64,000 nt of DNA, taken from Synchiropus splendidus. Its lineage: Eukaryota; Chordata; Actinopteri; Syngnathiformes; Callionymidae. The position numbers and the translations under genes were made by a program. The stretch covers positions 32,091,437-32,155,436 of the forward strand of contig NC_071334.1 of NCBI RefSeq assembly GCF_027744825.2, given 5' to 3'. Within the stretch, counting starts at the first letter, position 1. Every line of letters starts with the position of its first letter. Of this stretch, positions 13,190 to 26,600 are shown one piece after another. The notes beneath the pieces were generated by a model. That model searched no databases and was not told the DNA's origin. It saw only the letters and a list, made by a program, of their open reading frames with translations.

Positions 13190-16085
13190 ATGGACATCAA
13201 TTGAACTTTCTCCAATGTTCCTAACAGCAAAAGAAACATGCATGAAAACTTGCCTCAAGATAACTTAAGAAAGAAAGTGAGGGAGAGTTTTCCTGCCCAA
13301 CTGCAGTCTATGCAACAATTAAATAGCAGTTAGGATGGAGCAATCCGAACAATTCCCGGCTGACCGTGGACAGCAATATTTGAAAAGTCAAAATGAGATG
13401 AACGAGCAAAGACTATTTTGTTTGAACCTGATTGAATTTGTGAGTCATTCCTTTTCAAATGGAAGCTTCAGCAAACATTTTAATGAATCAGACCTAATTG
13501 CTTCAAGGCACTGAAGCAGGAAGCACAGAAAGATAGTGGCTTGTCATTTTCCTGAATTGTGAAACTAATGTCAGGCTTGACAAAATTACACAGTAAAAGC
13601 CTCTAATGTCTCCTGCCTGCCAGCCACTTTCAGTCAAAAGTCAAAGCTGATGTCACAAAACGTGGCATTGTCAGGCCAAAATAAGGACTGGAAACCCCAA
13701 AACAGACTCAAATGTTGGGTCATTTTTTGTCAATGTGCGCGCTAAACTCAATCACTTAGGTTGTCAAAATGTATGGTTAACTTCCAACTCCAGTGTTAAG
13801 AATATTGCAGCTCTTAATTTAATCCCTTTGGAAGTCTTAAACAGATCTCCTTAAACCAGCCACTGTGACTTCCATTAGTTTTGCATAAGCCACTAAGCTT
13901 TCAGTGCCAGCCCAAATCCAGACAAATGAGAAGGGCCGTGCTGAATAAAATTATGCAGATTAGAAATATATCCCACGTCATATAGAGCTATAGAACGACT
14001 ATTTAAAAATGAAATAAATAAATCTATGTATATTATGGCTTGCCTTTTTAACAGAGTGCAATAGTATACAACTTTTCTTCAATATCAGAGCTGAAGCCAA
14101 TGCAGCACACTTCCCATACATTCTGGTTCTGCCAGATGATCGTCAAAGAGCCAGTCCAGAATGGAACACCTTCCACACAAAAGCCCACAGTGGAGGCTGA
14201 ACTAACTCTTAGAGTGAGAAGCGGGAGCTTCAGCTACAGCATCAGCAGACGACCAGGTCCATAGAAGTAGAAGTGGTCAAGTAGCTTCAGGCATTTATTT
14301 CACCCGCTAGTATTGTTGCATTTCTTCTTTCAGTCATGAAGACCAAACGAAAGGTAAAGCCATGGAGAGAGCATTTCGTCATGTTTCCACAGACAGCTTT
14401 GACTTCAAGCTTAGGTGCTCCTTCCCGTTCCCTCCATGTCATACTCAGATGAAAACATTGCACGCGAGCACGGAATCCAGCAGAAAAGCAAACAGAGGTG
14501 TGGAAAGAGCCTTTATATTGCAGCAACACCGTAGTCTAAGAGTTATGGCAAAAAAAAAAGTTTGTTTTTTTTTGGTAAGGCATCTTCGTCACATCTCCTG
14601 AGTGTGTGTTGTAGGAGCTCCTTAACACAATTGTTTCTATGAGCTAAGAATATCCAATGCACTGTTGTCCTGAAAACCTCGTCTAGAACGGTGGTCTGAA
14701 ACGGATACACAGCTTTTGGTTTACGTTCCAAGCAGCACCAGTTTGGCAATCGTGTGAGTCGACTCTTCAGACACCTGAGAGGTGAAACTGTGTGCTCCTG
14801 ATGGTTGGAATAAAAACCCTTTACCTGCTCTACGGGTGCGTTCCAGTTGTGCCCGGAACTTGGAAATTCACAGGCAGTGTGGAAATTCAACCCAATGTCT
14901 TCACAGCAAAGGCGAAATAGTTGCAGCGCAAAGCATATCGTTCGATCAATCTTCTGCTGTGACAACTGTGCAAGGACACTCTTCAATCAGTCCATCAGTA
15001 CTTCAAAAGTCTTTTAGAAGATACTGCAGTAAACACAGTTGAACACAAGGAGAATGTGCAAGTTGCGTGTATAATAAATGATTATTCAGAGTGGTATTTT
15101 CCATGCAGTGCGGATGAGAAAACAGACAAGTCTTAAAAACAGAAGGAATTCTATCGTCACCTATTATTATCAGTGTTTTGTTTTTTGTTTTTTTTGTGGG
15201 GGATGGTAACGGCATGAAACAGGTTTTCATTGTGGTGGTGGTGGTGGCCACTTCTGTGAGTCGGCGACTTGTTTCATCCAAACTCTGTTGGAGCACACAT
15301 CAGCAGGAGCTCTGCCTCCACCAATCCTCTGCTGTCAGAGAAAGACAAAGCTTCTCCTTTTGTGTGTTTCTGTGAAGCATTTCAGGCCACTTGTCCCAAT
15401 AACATCTGAAACTTTTGTTTAGTCAAGCTACCCTTTCCGTTTGCAACAAGCGTGTACATATTATGCGCGAGCAAAAGGATGACCAATGAGGCCAGTCCAC
15501 AGTATTTTCATCCTGCCAGTCAGTTCAACCTCTTTCCTTCCTTTGACCACAGATCCATGATCCACAGTTTAAGGCGCTACAAAGTAGAAGATTTTTTTTT
15601 TTTTTTTTTAAATGCGATTGGGTAAAACACCACTAAATATTTATCAATAACTGACAAACACGGAGTGTATAAAAATTCGCTTTTGGTGAATGAGTTCTAG
15701 AGGTACACCTGTGCGCATGCGCAGTTCTTTTACTTACTAAATATGAATTAGAATATGAAAACTACATTTCAGTAACATATCAAAGTCTTAATTTAAGAAC
15801 AAGGATGGCCATTGGCGTACAACAACAATGCTCACCGAGCTAATAACGAGGTCTATATGAGCCATTGACTCTGCATCCAGTCAGTTGTACGCAGTTATCT
15901 TAACAGCAAGTGTCATACATTCACATTTCAACGGCACATCTATTTTCTGCCATGAGGTCCGCTGGATATCGCTCGGCTGCGCTAAAAATGCACCCCCGGG
16001 TGGTGCAGCAAGGTGGGCTCTATCATCGCGGTCACCCCCCGGTTGACCTTAACGGTCTCCTCCGAGATGATGTCCAGAGACTCAC

Positions 16086-16390
16086 CTGTCCTCCAGTGTC
16101 TCCTCCACGTCAGTAACGTCTCCGGGATTCACCGCTCCGAAGCAGAAACGGCTCTTCTCTAATCTCTGCAGTGACTGTCCGCCAGCAGCGCTAACCAAAC
16201 CGACCTCTCTGCCCTCACAAGCGCAGCCCCATGGGTCTGAATCCGCTTCTCTTCGATCCGCGGTCACCGATCTCAGATGCCCGTGGAAGTCCTGGGGATG
16301 GCGAATGCGTCTGCTGGTTGCTACAACAGCGTGGAGTTGACGTTCCCAGCCCGGAGACCGATTCACGTGAGCACGCTTAGTGGTCAACAG
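16086..16390 (-). other. Candidate non-coding first exon and CpG-rich promoter patch
   Basis: The interval from about 15.94 to 16.4 kb is much richer in G+C and CpG than its surroundings. On the minus strand an open stretch ends at a strong donor, GGACAG|GTGAGT, with the last exon base at 16086. Of two open frames, one crosses the donor and runs on (DIISEETVKVNRG...) to a stop near 15987; neither matches a family I know. It starts about 250 bp downstream of the pyyb polyadenylation signal on the same strand, as expected for the first exon of the next gene. My best reading is the 5'UTR exon of the gene whose first coding exon is at 3052-3142, across a 13-kb intron. A separate short gene is possible. 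Confidence 0.3.
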
Positions 16391-16650
16391 CGGCGCCCAC
16401 AGGCATCATGAGGAATAGCAATAATAAAGGTCAGAGTCACCGCTTTGACCTAATAAATTTACATATAGAAATAGACACGTGCACAGATTATATTTGACAC
16501 ATGCAACACAACGTTATTCTTTAAAGAATCAGTACTATAGCATGTTGAGATTTCAAACAAACAGAAATGATCTTTTTTCAAAAAAGGTCATTCACTATTA
16601 TTATCGGTCAAAACAGGCTAATAAACACAGTCAACTTTAGTTCCACATAT

Positions 16651-16656
16651 TTTATT
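16651..16656 (-). terminator. pyyb: pyyb polyadenylation signal
   Basis: AATAAA on the minus strand, 207 nt downstream of the TAA stop at 16863. It is the first canonical hexamer after the stop, implying a 3'UTR of roughly 230 nt. Confidence 0.55.
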
Positions 16657-16862
16657 GTAAAGTGGTTGAATTTGATACAAATTATTTACATGTTTTGGCC
16701 ACCAAACGAACCCAAGAGAAAGACAAACAGATGCATGCTCAATACGCAACATTCAGCGAGGACGTCCACAAAGTTTGAGAAGCAGGATGTGCCCTGAAGA
16801 AATGTCTGTGTTTGATTGTGGGTTGATTTTAGCTGGGCAGGGAGACGAAGGAGCTCCGTCAG

Positions 16863-19800
16863 TTACCACTGATCGTTGTAGTCCAAGCTGGTGGAAGAAG
16901 ACAAGGAAGAAGTCATCAGTCAGTCGGAGGGATTTGGGAGCCAAGTAGATTAGGAGAAATGTGTGGATTGAATTGTCATTTCAGGACCTTGAAAAATATT
17001 GAAAATGAGAAGAACATCAGCTAAGACCTGTGTTTTTTTCATTCGTTTTTTTTTCCTGTTCATCACAATTGTCCACAAAGCAATTGTCCTCACAGTTTGA
17101 GGCCCTGTTATTTCTTTTTAGATGATTAAACTGAGCCAGTGTATGTCCCAAATCTTCATGGCTGAATAATAGCTTTGCTTTGGATCACAGACGTCAAACT
17201 CAAACATGCAAGAGCTGACGCTAAGTCCACTTTGCTGGGCGGGAGAAAATATATATTTATCGACGAGTCTGTTACAGTTTGATCATCAAATCTCTCTGTG
17301 AGTCTAAATCCAAACTATAGTTTTTACGTTTTTGGACGTTGCAGATGAATCGCTGACTTTAAAGAGCTTGGCTTTCTTGGAAAACAGTATGGCACATCTT
17401 GAACATGGTAATATTCATGGGTGGTCATGTCAAGATTTGTTAGAGGTGATGAAGTTTTGGCACTTTTTAATGTCATTTTCACCCGTCTTTATGATTTGAA
17501 AGCAAGCAGGCCACATACAGTACAATGACTTGGCGTGGATGGCCCCCGGACCTCAGGTTTAAGACGTTTATATAATTAGAATCTATAGCTGAAATCCAGC
17601 ATTCAAACAGAGTGGGATTTTATGTTATCTGTCGCAAGTACAGATCATTGGTGTTCAATTGATGGATCGATGAGGTTTCGTGACACAGTGTCCTCATTGT
17701 CACAGGCCACCAGATGGCAGTGTCTGCTGTAAAACCATTTGAGCAACTAATTCATTGAAACGTCAAGTCATTTCTGAACCAAGAGCGCCATCTAGTGGCC
17801 TGTTTCATCAACCCTGCAGTTTCATGACACCTCATTGACCCATCACTAGATCTGTTCACCTGCAACTGCATTCATATCAGCAGTTTATCATCTTCCTGCA
17901 TGTCTGACAACAAATGTCACTTTAAATGAAATTTGAATGAAACAAGGATGGCAAAATTTCCATCCAATATTATACCAATCAAAACAAAGTATACAAATAA
18001 TGTGAAAAGTTTGAATGAAATGAATAAAGATGTGATCTTACAGAGGGAGAACAGAAGGACCGCTCTGCAAGACCCGCGCTCACTCTGAGAGCAGCAACTG
18101 CTCTGAGGCTAAGAGCAGTAGCAGCTACACCACGTCCTGCCGGTCGGCGTCCTGAATTTATTTCTTACTTATTTCTTACTTATTTATTACAAATCTAATC
18201 ATCCCTGACCAATGCAAAACATTACCACAGTCCAGCAGCACAATACTGTCAGCCAGGATTCTATTATTTTGCTGCTGGATGTTTATTAATGAAGCCGGTT
18301 TGCGATCATATTTCAAACCGCAGCGGACAGAACGCCGGCCCAGTAATGGGGTTTTTATTGACTTACTGGATTGGAGCCACTCAGAAAACAATCATCAGCA
18401 AATACAGACAAATAGTACTGTAAAATCAACAACAGGAACGTTTCCCTCAAACCGTCAGACATACTGATTGATTTAAAGTAATTATTCCGTCGATGGTTTT
18501 ATAAGTACAGGTCCTTAATGGTACTGTCGATGACACTATTCTCTTGTTTTAGCGCCACCCTCTTCTTCAGTGAACTCATTGCTATCTGTGATGTTTACAG
18601 TATATTATGGGATCAAATTATGTAGAAAAAAATAAATGCATAGCAACAATGAGATATAGCGTTAAATATGCAATTTTTTTTTTAGTTTTTATATCTCAGC
18701 AAAGGTTCTCTGCTTTTTCTTTTTTTTCAGGAAATAAAAGATATTTTTAAAAAAGACACAGAGGGAGTGAAAGTGCAACTGACGCTCCTCTCACCGAGGT
18801 TCAGAATCCTGGTTTGAATCCGCCCCAAACAGCAGCCAGGCCACCTCCTGCTGCGGAGACGATCGCTTGCCATACCTGTCAATAATGAACAAAAACTCCA
18901 AGCGGTCAGTTTCGCTCTTGTGTGTGATGGTTTTCAATCAATTTCCACTTCACCCAGTCCTTCAAAAGTCACCACTGACAAGGAAATCTCAAGCTGCATC
19001 GATGCCTGCGTAAACATAACTACCTCAATCAATCTGATCCAGGGAGCAGCCATTACACATAACAGCTGTTTGTAAGACATTCGCTTTTGTTGCAAAAACA
19101 GTGACCAGTGGCGAATTCATTTGGAGAGCTGCTGTTCAGTGAGTCCAGAAGCAGGCGCGCGTGTGTGTGTGTGTGATCTGTTAGAGGTCCTTCAAAGAAA
19201 ACACAGACACCTGCTGCTGTCTTATAACAGACCCACCGTCATGTCAGAACTTCAGTCAATCATTCATCTTTACTACAAAGTGATGGGAACGAAATAATAC
19301 ATTTTTTTAAGTGTCAATCATATATGGCTAAATATAGACATAACAAATGAAAGAGTGAAATTTCTAAGTCATGCAGGCAACGCCACAAAAATAACAGTAA
19401 TGATTGTAATCGATAAAATAAATGAAATAATACACTTAAGACCAGCAATAACAAACTAATTTCTTGAGATGCAGTAAATAAGAATCAGTTTGTATTTTTA
19501 ATGAATATAGAGTTATCAATGACAAAAACAAATCATGCTGGAACAAAGAATCTAAATTCTGTCTTGGAAACTTATCTGAGAAAATGGGAAAAGAAAGCCT
19601 TAACTATCTTACAGCAGTTAAAGCAGTCTATGTTTGTAGTCATTTCAGTGGGATTTAGAACTGACAGGAATATAGTGAAACGTGGTTATTGTTTATCATT
19701 ATTTTGATGTTTTATATGTCAACCCAGTAAATAATTGAGCTAAAACTTAGTTTGAAGCTGGTACCACTATTGCTCCTTCTAAACAAGTAATAAACTAAAT

Positions 19801-20423
19801 TAAAAAAAAAAAAAAAAGTAATATTATATAATATTATATAGATACATCCACTTACAGTGGTTCATTTATCCAATAGGATTTGTTGTTTGGAGTTTTCTAA
19901 AATCTGACCATATTCACATTATAAAGCACATTGTAAGAGGTTAAAGGCATTTTTAAAGTTTTTTTTTTTAATGCCTTTAAAAGGTATTCAGGAGCAAATT
20001 CAATGAATGTAGAAATTCTTTCTTAATGTTGGTGGATAGTTAGAAAAGGGGAAATACATTTCGGATTCTCTTCTGAAAAGGCAAAAACAAATGCGTTCTA
20101 ATGTTGGGATTCGATTGTAGTTTGTGGTAGTAGTTCGGCAGAACTTCGTGGCCACATCTATTTGCTTTTTATTGAATGATGGTTAGTGTGACAGACATCT
20201 GACGTACATTTGTGGACGTCACTTCCAGGACTCACCTCTGTCTGGTGATGAGGTTGACATAGTGGCGGATCGCGGCGTGGTACTTGGCCCACTCCTCCTG
20301 TGACGCGTTGCTGGGTGGAAGCTCCGGTTTTGGCGGGTACGCGTCTGCAAAAGTGGTCCAGACCACCAGCAGACACAAGAGAAGCGCAGAGAACTTCATC
20401 CACGTCCGCAGAAGGTTTGCCAT
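16863..20423 (-). CDS. pyyb: Peptide YY b precursor (teleost pyyb)
   Basis: Coding exons 20236-20423, 18795-18875 and 16863-16887 (188+81+25 nt) give a 97-residue prepropeptide. Residues 1-28 are a signal peptide (basic start, leucine-rich core, ending FADA). The next 36 residues, YPPKPELPPS through ITRQRY, are the mature hormone, followed by the amidation and cleavage site GKR and a short C-flanking peptide ending LDYNDQW. The 81-nt middle exon matches the standard third exon of the NPY family, and both introns split arginine codons in phase 2. The ATG follows an acceptor directly, so exon 1 (20525 upward) is non-coding. The NAS and EEW/YHAA residues fit teleost pyyb rather than pyya (YYTALRHYINL type). 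The secreted amidated peptide acts on Y-type G-protein-coupled receptors in feeding control. NAS is also a potential N-glycosylation sequon. Confidence 0.9.
17660..17846 (-). mobile_element. Fish MITE with paired CTCF-like motifs, copy B
   Basis: Inverted relative of copy A. TGATGGATCGATGAGG at one end and TTGACCCATCAC at the other form terminal inverted sequences. Inside are GGCCACCAGATGGCAGT (about 17705-17721) and GCGCCATCTAGTGGCC (about 17788-17803), again two CTCF-like cores facing each other. It lies in pyyb intron 3. Confidence 0.7.
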
Positions 20424-20524
20424 CTGTTGGAAACATCAGCACATAACGTGTGCGTAAAAGTGAGCGTGCGTGATATGGTTAAAAAAAGTCGCTCAAATGG
20501 AGGAAACAGAAAGTAACCACTTAC

Positions 20525-20690
20525 TTTCAGAAGAGGCGCGTGCTGAGGCTGTCACCGTGCTGGTGCTGCGTGATGCTGCTCTGTCCTGATGTTGGTGCAT
20601 TTATATAGAGACGGAGATGATACCTGATGCTTCGCCAAACAAACCACACCTCCACCATCGATGCGTGCGCGCGCGCGCGCGCTGACCAAT
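20525..20690 (-). promoter_or_regulatory. pyyb: pyyb promoter and non-coding exon 1
   Basis: On the minus strand TATATAAA occupies 20607-20600. Transcription should begin about 30 bp downstream, near 20570, giving a short untranslated exon ending at 20525 with donor CTGAAA|GTAAGT. About 60 bp upstream of the TATA box is an alternating GC tract (20667-20682), followed by ATTGG (20689-20685), an inverted CCAAT box. A TGACG half-site lies beside it. This is the expected layout of an NPY-family gene with a non-coding first exon. The start site is inferred. Confidence 0.7.
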
Positions 20691-23600
20691 GATGACGGAC
20701 ACGCAAGTTCCCTGTGTGATTCCACAGTCGGTGATTCAAAGCAACATGATAGCGGGGAGCAAATATGGAAAAGAACTTTACAGTTGATCCTTCGACGTGG
20801 TCCAAGCCTCCGTTATTCAATTGTGACTCACGTGGTTTTAACTTTGAAACATTAATAGGAGGGGATGAATATTGCGAGTGGAGATATGATCATGTTCTAT
20901 AACATAGTTAGACAAACATGATCAAAAGACACATGAGAATTCAAGCAGATGACAGATCTTATGAGGCCACAAACCCGATACGCCTGTGTTTAAGGATGAA
21001 TAATCTGGATCATCTGTCATGATGGTGAAAATGTGACTCATTATTGTTTCAGAGCAGCGTCACATTAATAATGTATCTCCAACAGTGCGGGTCCTTTATC
21101 ACCCATCATCGACTGCGTACTCTCTCTTTCCTCACACAGTCAGTGATATTATAAACACGGACGTGTTCCAGGTATCTATCTATTTTCTCTCATGACCTCA
21201 TGTAGACACCTCTGTGCACCATGAGAGTCAGCAGAGAAGGACCCAGGCCTGAGATGATGTCATTTCTGTCTGAAGTAAAATCCACACGCTTCTATTCTAC
21301 CTGCCAGGAGTCGGAATTATCTCCTGACCAGACTGGACCATCCATCAAAGCAATCCACCTGCTGGCTCTTCACAGCCACGATGGCCCTCTGCTCGCATCT
21401 CCAAGTGTCAGGAGAGATTTGTTGGGAAGATTGAGAAAACTCATTTTCAGCAGTGAAGAGTGAGCGGAGAGCCAGGAGGTCTAACTTCTTCACTTTTACG
21501 TCTGTGGCTGAAGCTTTGTTGATCCAAAAAGGCGAGTGGATGCCAAGATCGTCGGATGATAAACATGCCTTCCTGCTGGTGTTCAGTTTCATTTACATTT
21601 CTATTTTGAAAGACTGCTTTCTCTGTGTGTCCTCATCCCCAACAAAGGTCAAAATATGAGGCAACAAACTTGCTATTCCATGTTGTGTCATGTTGTTCTG
21701 AAATGAAACCATTTTTTTTTTTTGCATGACATTTGGAATTGAGTAACAACAACGAAAAAAAGGATCATAATACGATAATTGTATTGTTTTGTATTGTAAT
21801 GTTTAGTGAAGTTATATGTTGTCCTGAAGTAAAACAGAACTGGATCAAAGGTAAGATTTAAAAATCGTCCACGCGACTGTTATCTCAGATTTTTGTGCAC
21901 TTATGTTGAAAGGCAAACTGATGATTGGTCACGTCAGTCATGTGACCATGTATCACTCCCCAACTTTTCTCAATTGGTTGAGCTAATGATTAAAACCAAG
22001 TCTGGGAGCCTCATGTTCTGATTGGTCAATACAGAGATGATCACTTCCCTATGAATCAAGACGTCGCTGTGCTCACACCAGTTTCATTACTGAAGACACG
22101 TTGGGAAGCTTAAGTTTCATACGTCTTTTGGACTACCTCAACTGCAAGTCGGCCTCCGAGCACCCGCCGCCTCCTTCACCACATCCATGAACCTCACTGG
22201 TTTTCTCCTTCGTGTCGTTCGTGCCAAAGCGGACGACTGTCTTTTTGACCTCCATGAATCAAAATTCAGTCCAAAACTCCTTCAGCTTCCAAACCTCGAC
22301 CTCATGGATGACGCATATTTACTGATCAGTGACCTCGCCCCCTCTGACCCTTGTGACCTTTAATATGGTCTGCAGGCCGAGGTCAAAGGCTGCTCGCTCA
22401 ATATCACCTCTCAAACGTCAGATGTTCTGCAGGAGGCTTCGGGGAGCAAGTGATGTGAAGATTCACCAGGACGCTGATGCGACCTCACCTGGACAAACTC
22501 CTCTAATGAAGACGGCTCAGCTGCGCCGTCTAATGTGCTCGCTAACGTTTACGAGCGCGGCAGGAGTTTGTCTTCACGGTCTGCTGTCCCAGGTTCATGG
22601 CGCCTGACGCCTCCCATTATCCCACCACCGTTATCTCCTTCACCGTCACACGAACGTGGACACAGACCTGCTTTTGAAGCATCTCATTGATTCACTTAAA
22701 GACAAGCAACTCTTAACTCTTAAAATGGACCTAAAAATGTGAAACAGTGGTTGTTTCACTTTTACATTTCCTGATTCAGAATCAGGTGAAACCAACCAAG
22801 ACAGAGCATTGCTCCGCTACTGTAAGTCAGATATGGCTCATGCTTTGCTACTCCTTTTATCCAAGCCTGTAACCCGTTTTTGTGGGTCGGATGTGAATCT
22901 GTGTTTGGCAAGATGTTTTAGTTTAGTAAGGATTTTTTGGAGTAACATGGTTAGAGCTACCCACGCATGAGTCATTATTGACCTCTTCCCAATAGTCATT
23001 ACTCCACGTGCATGAACTAGTGTCAGCTGCCATTGGACGAGAGATGAGGGACACCCCGGACATGATCCCGCTCCAGCTTTAGGCTCAGCTTGGATGCTTT
23101 CCAATGAGTCATCATCATGGTCAGAAACTCAGAAGCTGGAAGTAGAAACCCGGAACAAGGGCCCAAGCAAGTGCTTCAGTGAGGGCAAACCTGCTCCCGA
23201 AATAAATCTGAGGTTTCTCCAATTCACTTTAAATGATCATAACGTCAGCAATTGCTCCAAAAATAGATCCACCTCTGACGATAAATGAGGCTGTAATGGT
23301 TCACCAGCAGAATATGAGGGAACATCAGTGATAATAATCCATAATTCACACCGCCGTTTCAGCCGTTTCAACTCTTACAGACATGATGACGCTGATGTCA
23401 TGATCAGTAAATGCCGTTCACTACACCAGCTCCTCGTCCTCCTCCAGCACCATCAAGCAATAAAAGCCAATGAGAAGAAGCCCCAGTGAGAAAAGACAAA
23501 CTCATCCTCTGAACCGGAGACAGCGGGGCTGATAAGAGGTTTCTCTGGCCGGTTAAGTCCATTTATGGTCCTGGCGGGGGAGTTACAGGTTGTGATCCAG

Positions 23601-26600
23601 ACGACGGAGGCAGCAGGTGGAGGAAACTTCTGGACCTACTTTGTCTGGGCACAAAGTTTAGTCAAATGATCGAAAATGAAAAAAGAGCCTCAGTGGGTGC
23701 AGGCTCACATTGGGTAACCAATCAGGTGTCAGCTGAAACAAGTGACACCAGGCTGACAAACAACCATCTTCAGACATCTTATTGGTGTTTGGTTATCCTC
23801 CTGGTTAGTTGCAACAAAAACCTGTACCCAGTGTGGCCCCTTTGTGGATCCCTTTAAGACCTCTGATAAGTATCAAAGAAAAGAACACATCACAGCTGAA
23901 CAAAAGGCCAGAAGAAACTACAACTCCGCCCACTATGAGACCCAGACCAGGCCCATATATCATTTTTTAATTCTATTGTTCTTGTGTAAAATAAGGTGAC
24001 TCAAGATATTTAACATTCTATGTAACTGGAATGCGTACATCTTTTAAGAGTCATTTTGTGTTTCTTTAGAAACAACCTGTTTTCTTTGACTTGTCATTAA
24101 ATATTTACTCCCTTAAAAAAACAAAACTTTTGACCTCCTCGTATTTCATTGTTTTCTCTGAACGTTATGACACAGTGTTCAATTCTTCCTCGTACATTAT
24201 ATTTAGATTCGATTTTTAGATTTGTCCCACAGTGGGGGGAATTCAGCATGTCACAGCAGCCATTGACAACTAAGACACTGACATATATCAAAGGCATTAA
24301 AGATACACAACAAACATCAAAGACATCTACAAAGCATCAGCAAAAAAAAAAAGAAAAAAAAAGTGAAGTCACAAGTTATTAAACAACACAAGACAAATAA
24401 ATACAGATTATATCTAAACAAGTATCGTGACAAAACAAATTAAATACAAGTAAAGATAAATAGATAGAGTAATTTATCTCCGTAGCTAATGCTAGGTGAG
24501 GATTGTTACTTCTCATATTGTACTTGTTTCATTTTTGCTGTGTTTACTTGGCAGACTGGCTTCTATACATAACTGTTATCCTCCTGGTACCGACACAGTA
24601 GATAGATTTCACAACAATGTTTCATTCTGAACCACTGCATTCCAAGTTGACTTTACACTTCTAGGTAAAGTAAGGACATCACACCGTCTGGAGGGAGTGT
24701 TTCCTGCCAATAGGCCGTCACTTCTGTTATTCTTACCTGATTTTCGTTTTTTTCCCTCTGTATATCAACTCCAATTGTATATCAACAATTTTTCTCCAAA
24801 ATGACATTTTTCACGAGTTGAATTCTGTCTGTTTCCTTGGTAGTAACTCAACTGGCTGAAATATTAGAGAGTGGAAGTCAGTGTTGAAACCCACTCATGT
24901 GCTGGACGCCTGCTTCACTCTCCTCTAAAAGCTTTTCCTGCTTAACCACCGACTTCACTTTATTCAAGATAACCAACGACGTCCATTTCCATTTGCACAT
25001 TTGTCCAAATAAGTCTGGGGGATTACACAAACAGAGAAAAGAGCAGCTCCCGGAGGACGCCGCACTGCTTCCTGTTATACATGCGGTAAAAGGGGAAACG
25101 ATTAGCTTTCTATTTGGTCTTATCTGACACACGCTAATATGAACAGAGTGCTGCGTCTGCTGTGTTTGCTCAAACCTGGAGACAAACTCGGGGATGGATG
25201 ACGGCCCTCCACCACACAGCCGCAATAGTGAGCTTAAGAGGAACCAGCAGTGGCGGAGCCAGCGCAAATCTTCATACATTTAATGATGAATGACGCATGG
25301 AAAAGAGGACAACCTTCCTGTGTTTTCTCTGTCTCTCACTGCACTGGAATTCAAGAGGAAGAAGAAGAAAAGTCGACTACTGACCACTGCAGTTTGGAAC
25401 TCAGAACCGGGCCTGTAGCTTTGGTCAACAACCCGAAGCATGGTAGAATGAAGGTCTTTATGACTCCCCAGGCTTTGTGGTGGCAGCGGTGATGGGGGGG
25501 GCTGGAGGGCTTGGAGAGTAATGGAGCAGCAAAGAGGTACGACTCGCCTCAGTACTCATCCAATACAATCAATGGCTGAAGTAATTGCCACATGTATGAT
25601 ACGTGTAACTACACCGTCTTCTTATCGAAGCCAAATAAATCCATCAGCGTTTCGGTGCGCCTCGATTGGTTTTCTGAGGTCTGTCAGAAAACACAAAAAA
25701 AGATTGCAGAGGTTTGTGTTTGGTAAACTCATCCAACAAGACGCCAGTTTGGGTATCAATCATGTCGACTCCTTGGCTCAGAGGTGTTTGTGGGAGCCAG
25801 TGCTCGTAGATCAAGATTGGCTTCTTAACAAAACATGAGGCATCAGCGCAGCGCCGGGGGTTCGGGAAGGAGACGAGGGCAATGAAACCGGAATAAGAAA
25901 TGGGATCAGATGACGTCAGGCCGCCCAGAGCAACAGCCCAGTACAAATGTCAGCTGGGATGGACAATTATTTCAACTTCGTCTTCGACTGCTAGTCCAAT
26001 GCACCTGAGTGCATCGAGGAAGGGTGACAAGACGCTTGCAGGAGTCGAACGGGGGCTGACCAGGCCGAGGGACCATGTGGAGAAGATGGAAAAGATATTC
26101 TGCACAGTGCAGTAGAACGATGGAGGACAAACACATGACCAGGACCGGCAGCGTGTTCGGGTCACATTTTCCGTTGATGTGATTAAAATGATAAAATCCA
26201 CTCCCTCTGAACCGAGCAGGAGGGTTGCGTGAGCGAGAACAGAAAGACAAAGACACAAAGGCCGTGGTGCTCTGCACTAAGGGGATTATTTGAAGCGATA
26301 AAGAACAAAATGAACGCTGTAAAACAGGTTGACATTTACTTCATGTGTTTCTCATTAGTTCCCATAACTGTGCTGATATTAGTACATCTCAAATAACTTG
26401 TCAATACTGTGACTCATGAGAGTCGACATCACTCTTGAGAGCAGAGATGACAACGATAATAAACAGGTAATTACAGACATTTGTCTCAGTCATGAGAGCA
26501 ACCACCTGATTGGATGAAGGATTGACCTCACAGAAGCAATATTGATGGAGATTCGGTTTTGAAAGCCATTTTTATTGGTGTTTGAAATAATATCTTCCAT

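Larger units (their letters stand above)
3143..16085. other. Non-coding region with transposon remnants
   Basis: Thirteen kilobases without a supported coding exon. Holds the MITE at 5179, repeat copy 2 (10140-10478), the 58-bp palindrome (11426), the hAT element (12107-13189) and short homopolymers. Overlapping open frames at 7122-7461 and 14287-14986 occur on both strands without known domains. Most likely the first intron and upstream region of the MPP2-like gene. Confidence 0.4.

Noticed and set aside
24878..25279. Minus-strand frame of 133 codons
   Set aside because: No domain, no plausible splice or promoter context, low-complexity composition and overlapping open frames on the plus strand.
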